A stretch of DNA of 6,660 bases from Gammaproteobacteria bacterium. Lineage in GTDB: Bacteria; Pseudomonadota; Gammaproteobacteria; Pseudomonadales; Halieaceae. The translations under genes and the position numbers were made by a program. Each line of letters begins with the position of its first letter. Within the stretch, counting starts at the first letter, position 1. Below the pieces are notes generated by a model. That model did no database searches. It had not been told where the DNA came from and saw nothing but the letters and a program-made list of their open reading frames with translations. This document shows, piece after piece, positions 6,271 to 6,660 of the stretch. The stretch is from NCBI GenBank assembly GCA_002748505.1, contig PDSN01000090.1, positions 1-6,660 on the forward strand. The letters are read 5' to 3'.

Positions 6271-6660
6271 AATCCCGCCTTCCAGCCTCTCTGTGACTCG
6301 CCTTCCTCCTCTTCCCTGGTGCCGTACAGGGCCAGCGCGCCCAGACAATGATGAAGATGCTCCTCCCCCTCTCCCGGTTCAATACGCCTGCCGGGGAGCT
6401 GGAGGCCAAATTCCCGCTTCTTTCTGTGGGCATCAAGGGCCCAGCTACAAAGCTGGGAAAGCTTTTCCTCAATCCCCGCTGCGGCAACATCTTCCCAGCG
6501 GAGCCAGAGAGCAGGCTGCCCCTGACCGCCGTCAAACTCCCTGGTATAGAGTTCATCAAACCGGGCAAAGGCCTTCCAGGAAATTCTGGAAAGCGGATCG
6601 CCGGGAGAATAACGGCGCATATCGGTATAGGTCCCGGATTCCGCCCGCAAATGGGCCATA
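6267..6660 (-). CDS. DUF58 domain protein, C-terminal part (gene begins outside the window)
   Basis: The visible 130 residues are the end of a DUF58 protein. The family signature RRYSPGDPLSRISWKAFAR lies at 15-33, followed by LYTREF (37-42). The rest matches the short form of DUF58 found beside TgpA: LWLRWED (51-57), LQLPGRRIEPGEGEEHLHHC (87-106), LGALALYG (106-113), then a charged tail. The Met at 6659 is almost certainly internal, since DUF58 proteins of this type are around 300 residues and the signature sits in their second half. The stop overlaps the TgpA-like GTG by four bases, so the two are translationally coupled. DUF58 proteins are thought to act with MoxR ATPases as adaptors or chaperone partners, and their exact role is not established. 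A MoxR gene would be expected further upstream. Confidence 0.93.
   Translation of the reverse strand, partial: MAHLRAESGTYTDMRRYSPGDPLSRISWKAFARFDELYTREFDGGQGQPALWLRWEDVAAAGIEEKLSQLCSWALDAHRKKREFGLQLPGRRIEPGEGEEHLHHCLGALALYGTREEEEGESQRGWKAGL

Noticed and set aside
6271..6348. Upstream ATG at 6348 as the start of the TgpA-like protein
   Set aside because: It would add 26 residues encoded inside the DUF58 gene (Arg/Gly-rich, unlike a TgpA start). GTG 6270 has a GTGA overlap, a well-spaced ribosome site and the expected membrane helix right after it.

Overview
The window carries protein-coding genes on the minus strand only, so transcription runs from right to left. Both ends cut through a gene. 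I see no tRNA, rRNA, CRISPR array, insertion sequence or integrase. Tight packing, GTG starts inside 4-base overlaps and clear Shine-Dalgarno sites point to a bacterium. The protein families (TgpA/DUF58, Ftr1-type permease, a PfeR-like regulator, a membrane protein with an RRxYxV-x-xxFQ-like N-terminus) fit a Gram-negative proteobacterium in the broad sense, perhaps Desulfobacterota or Gammaproteobacteria. That placement is an inference from family resemblance.

Right part (about 4377-6660): the 3' end of a DUF58 gene, followed with a GTGA overlap by a TgpA-like gene. DUF58 and TgpA are the usual partners of a MoxR AAA+ ATPase, which would lie just outside the window to the right. The TgpA-like gene is highly unusual. 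Its N-terminal membrane block and extracytoplasmic domain are intact, but the transglutaminase Cys is Ala, the rest of the catalytic core is absent, and the reading frame breaks by one base. The C-terminal helix and cytoplasmic tail typical of TgpA then follow in the next frame.

Middle (about 2870-4376): an AT-rich 55-base gap, a full-length Ftr1/EfeU-type iron permease with signal peptide and both REGxE motifs, then a 250-base stretch. That stretch holds a possible 35-residue methionine-rich reading frame and a cluster of repeated ATCTGCC elements.

Left part (1-2866): four closely packed genes. They encode an unrecognised 125-residue protein, a two-helix membrane protein with a HAMP-like segment and no output domain, an OmpR/PhoB-family response regulator, and its sensor kinase (cut at the window start just after the G box). 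Overlaps and short gaps suggest one co-transcribed signalling unit. What it senses cannot be read from the sequence. Control of the adjacent iron permease is possible but is only an inference from proximity.
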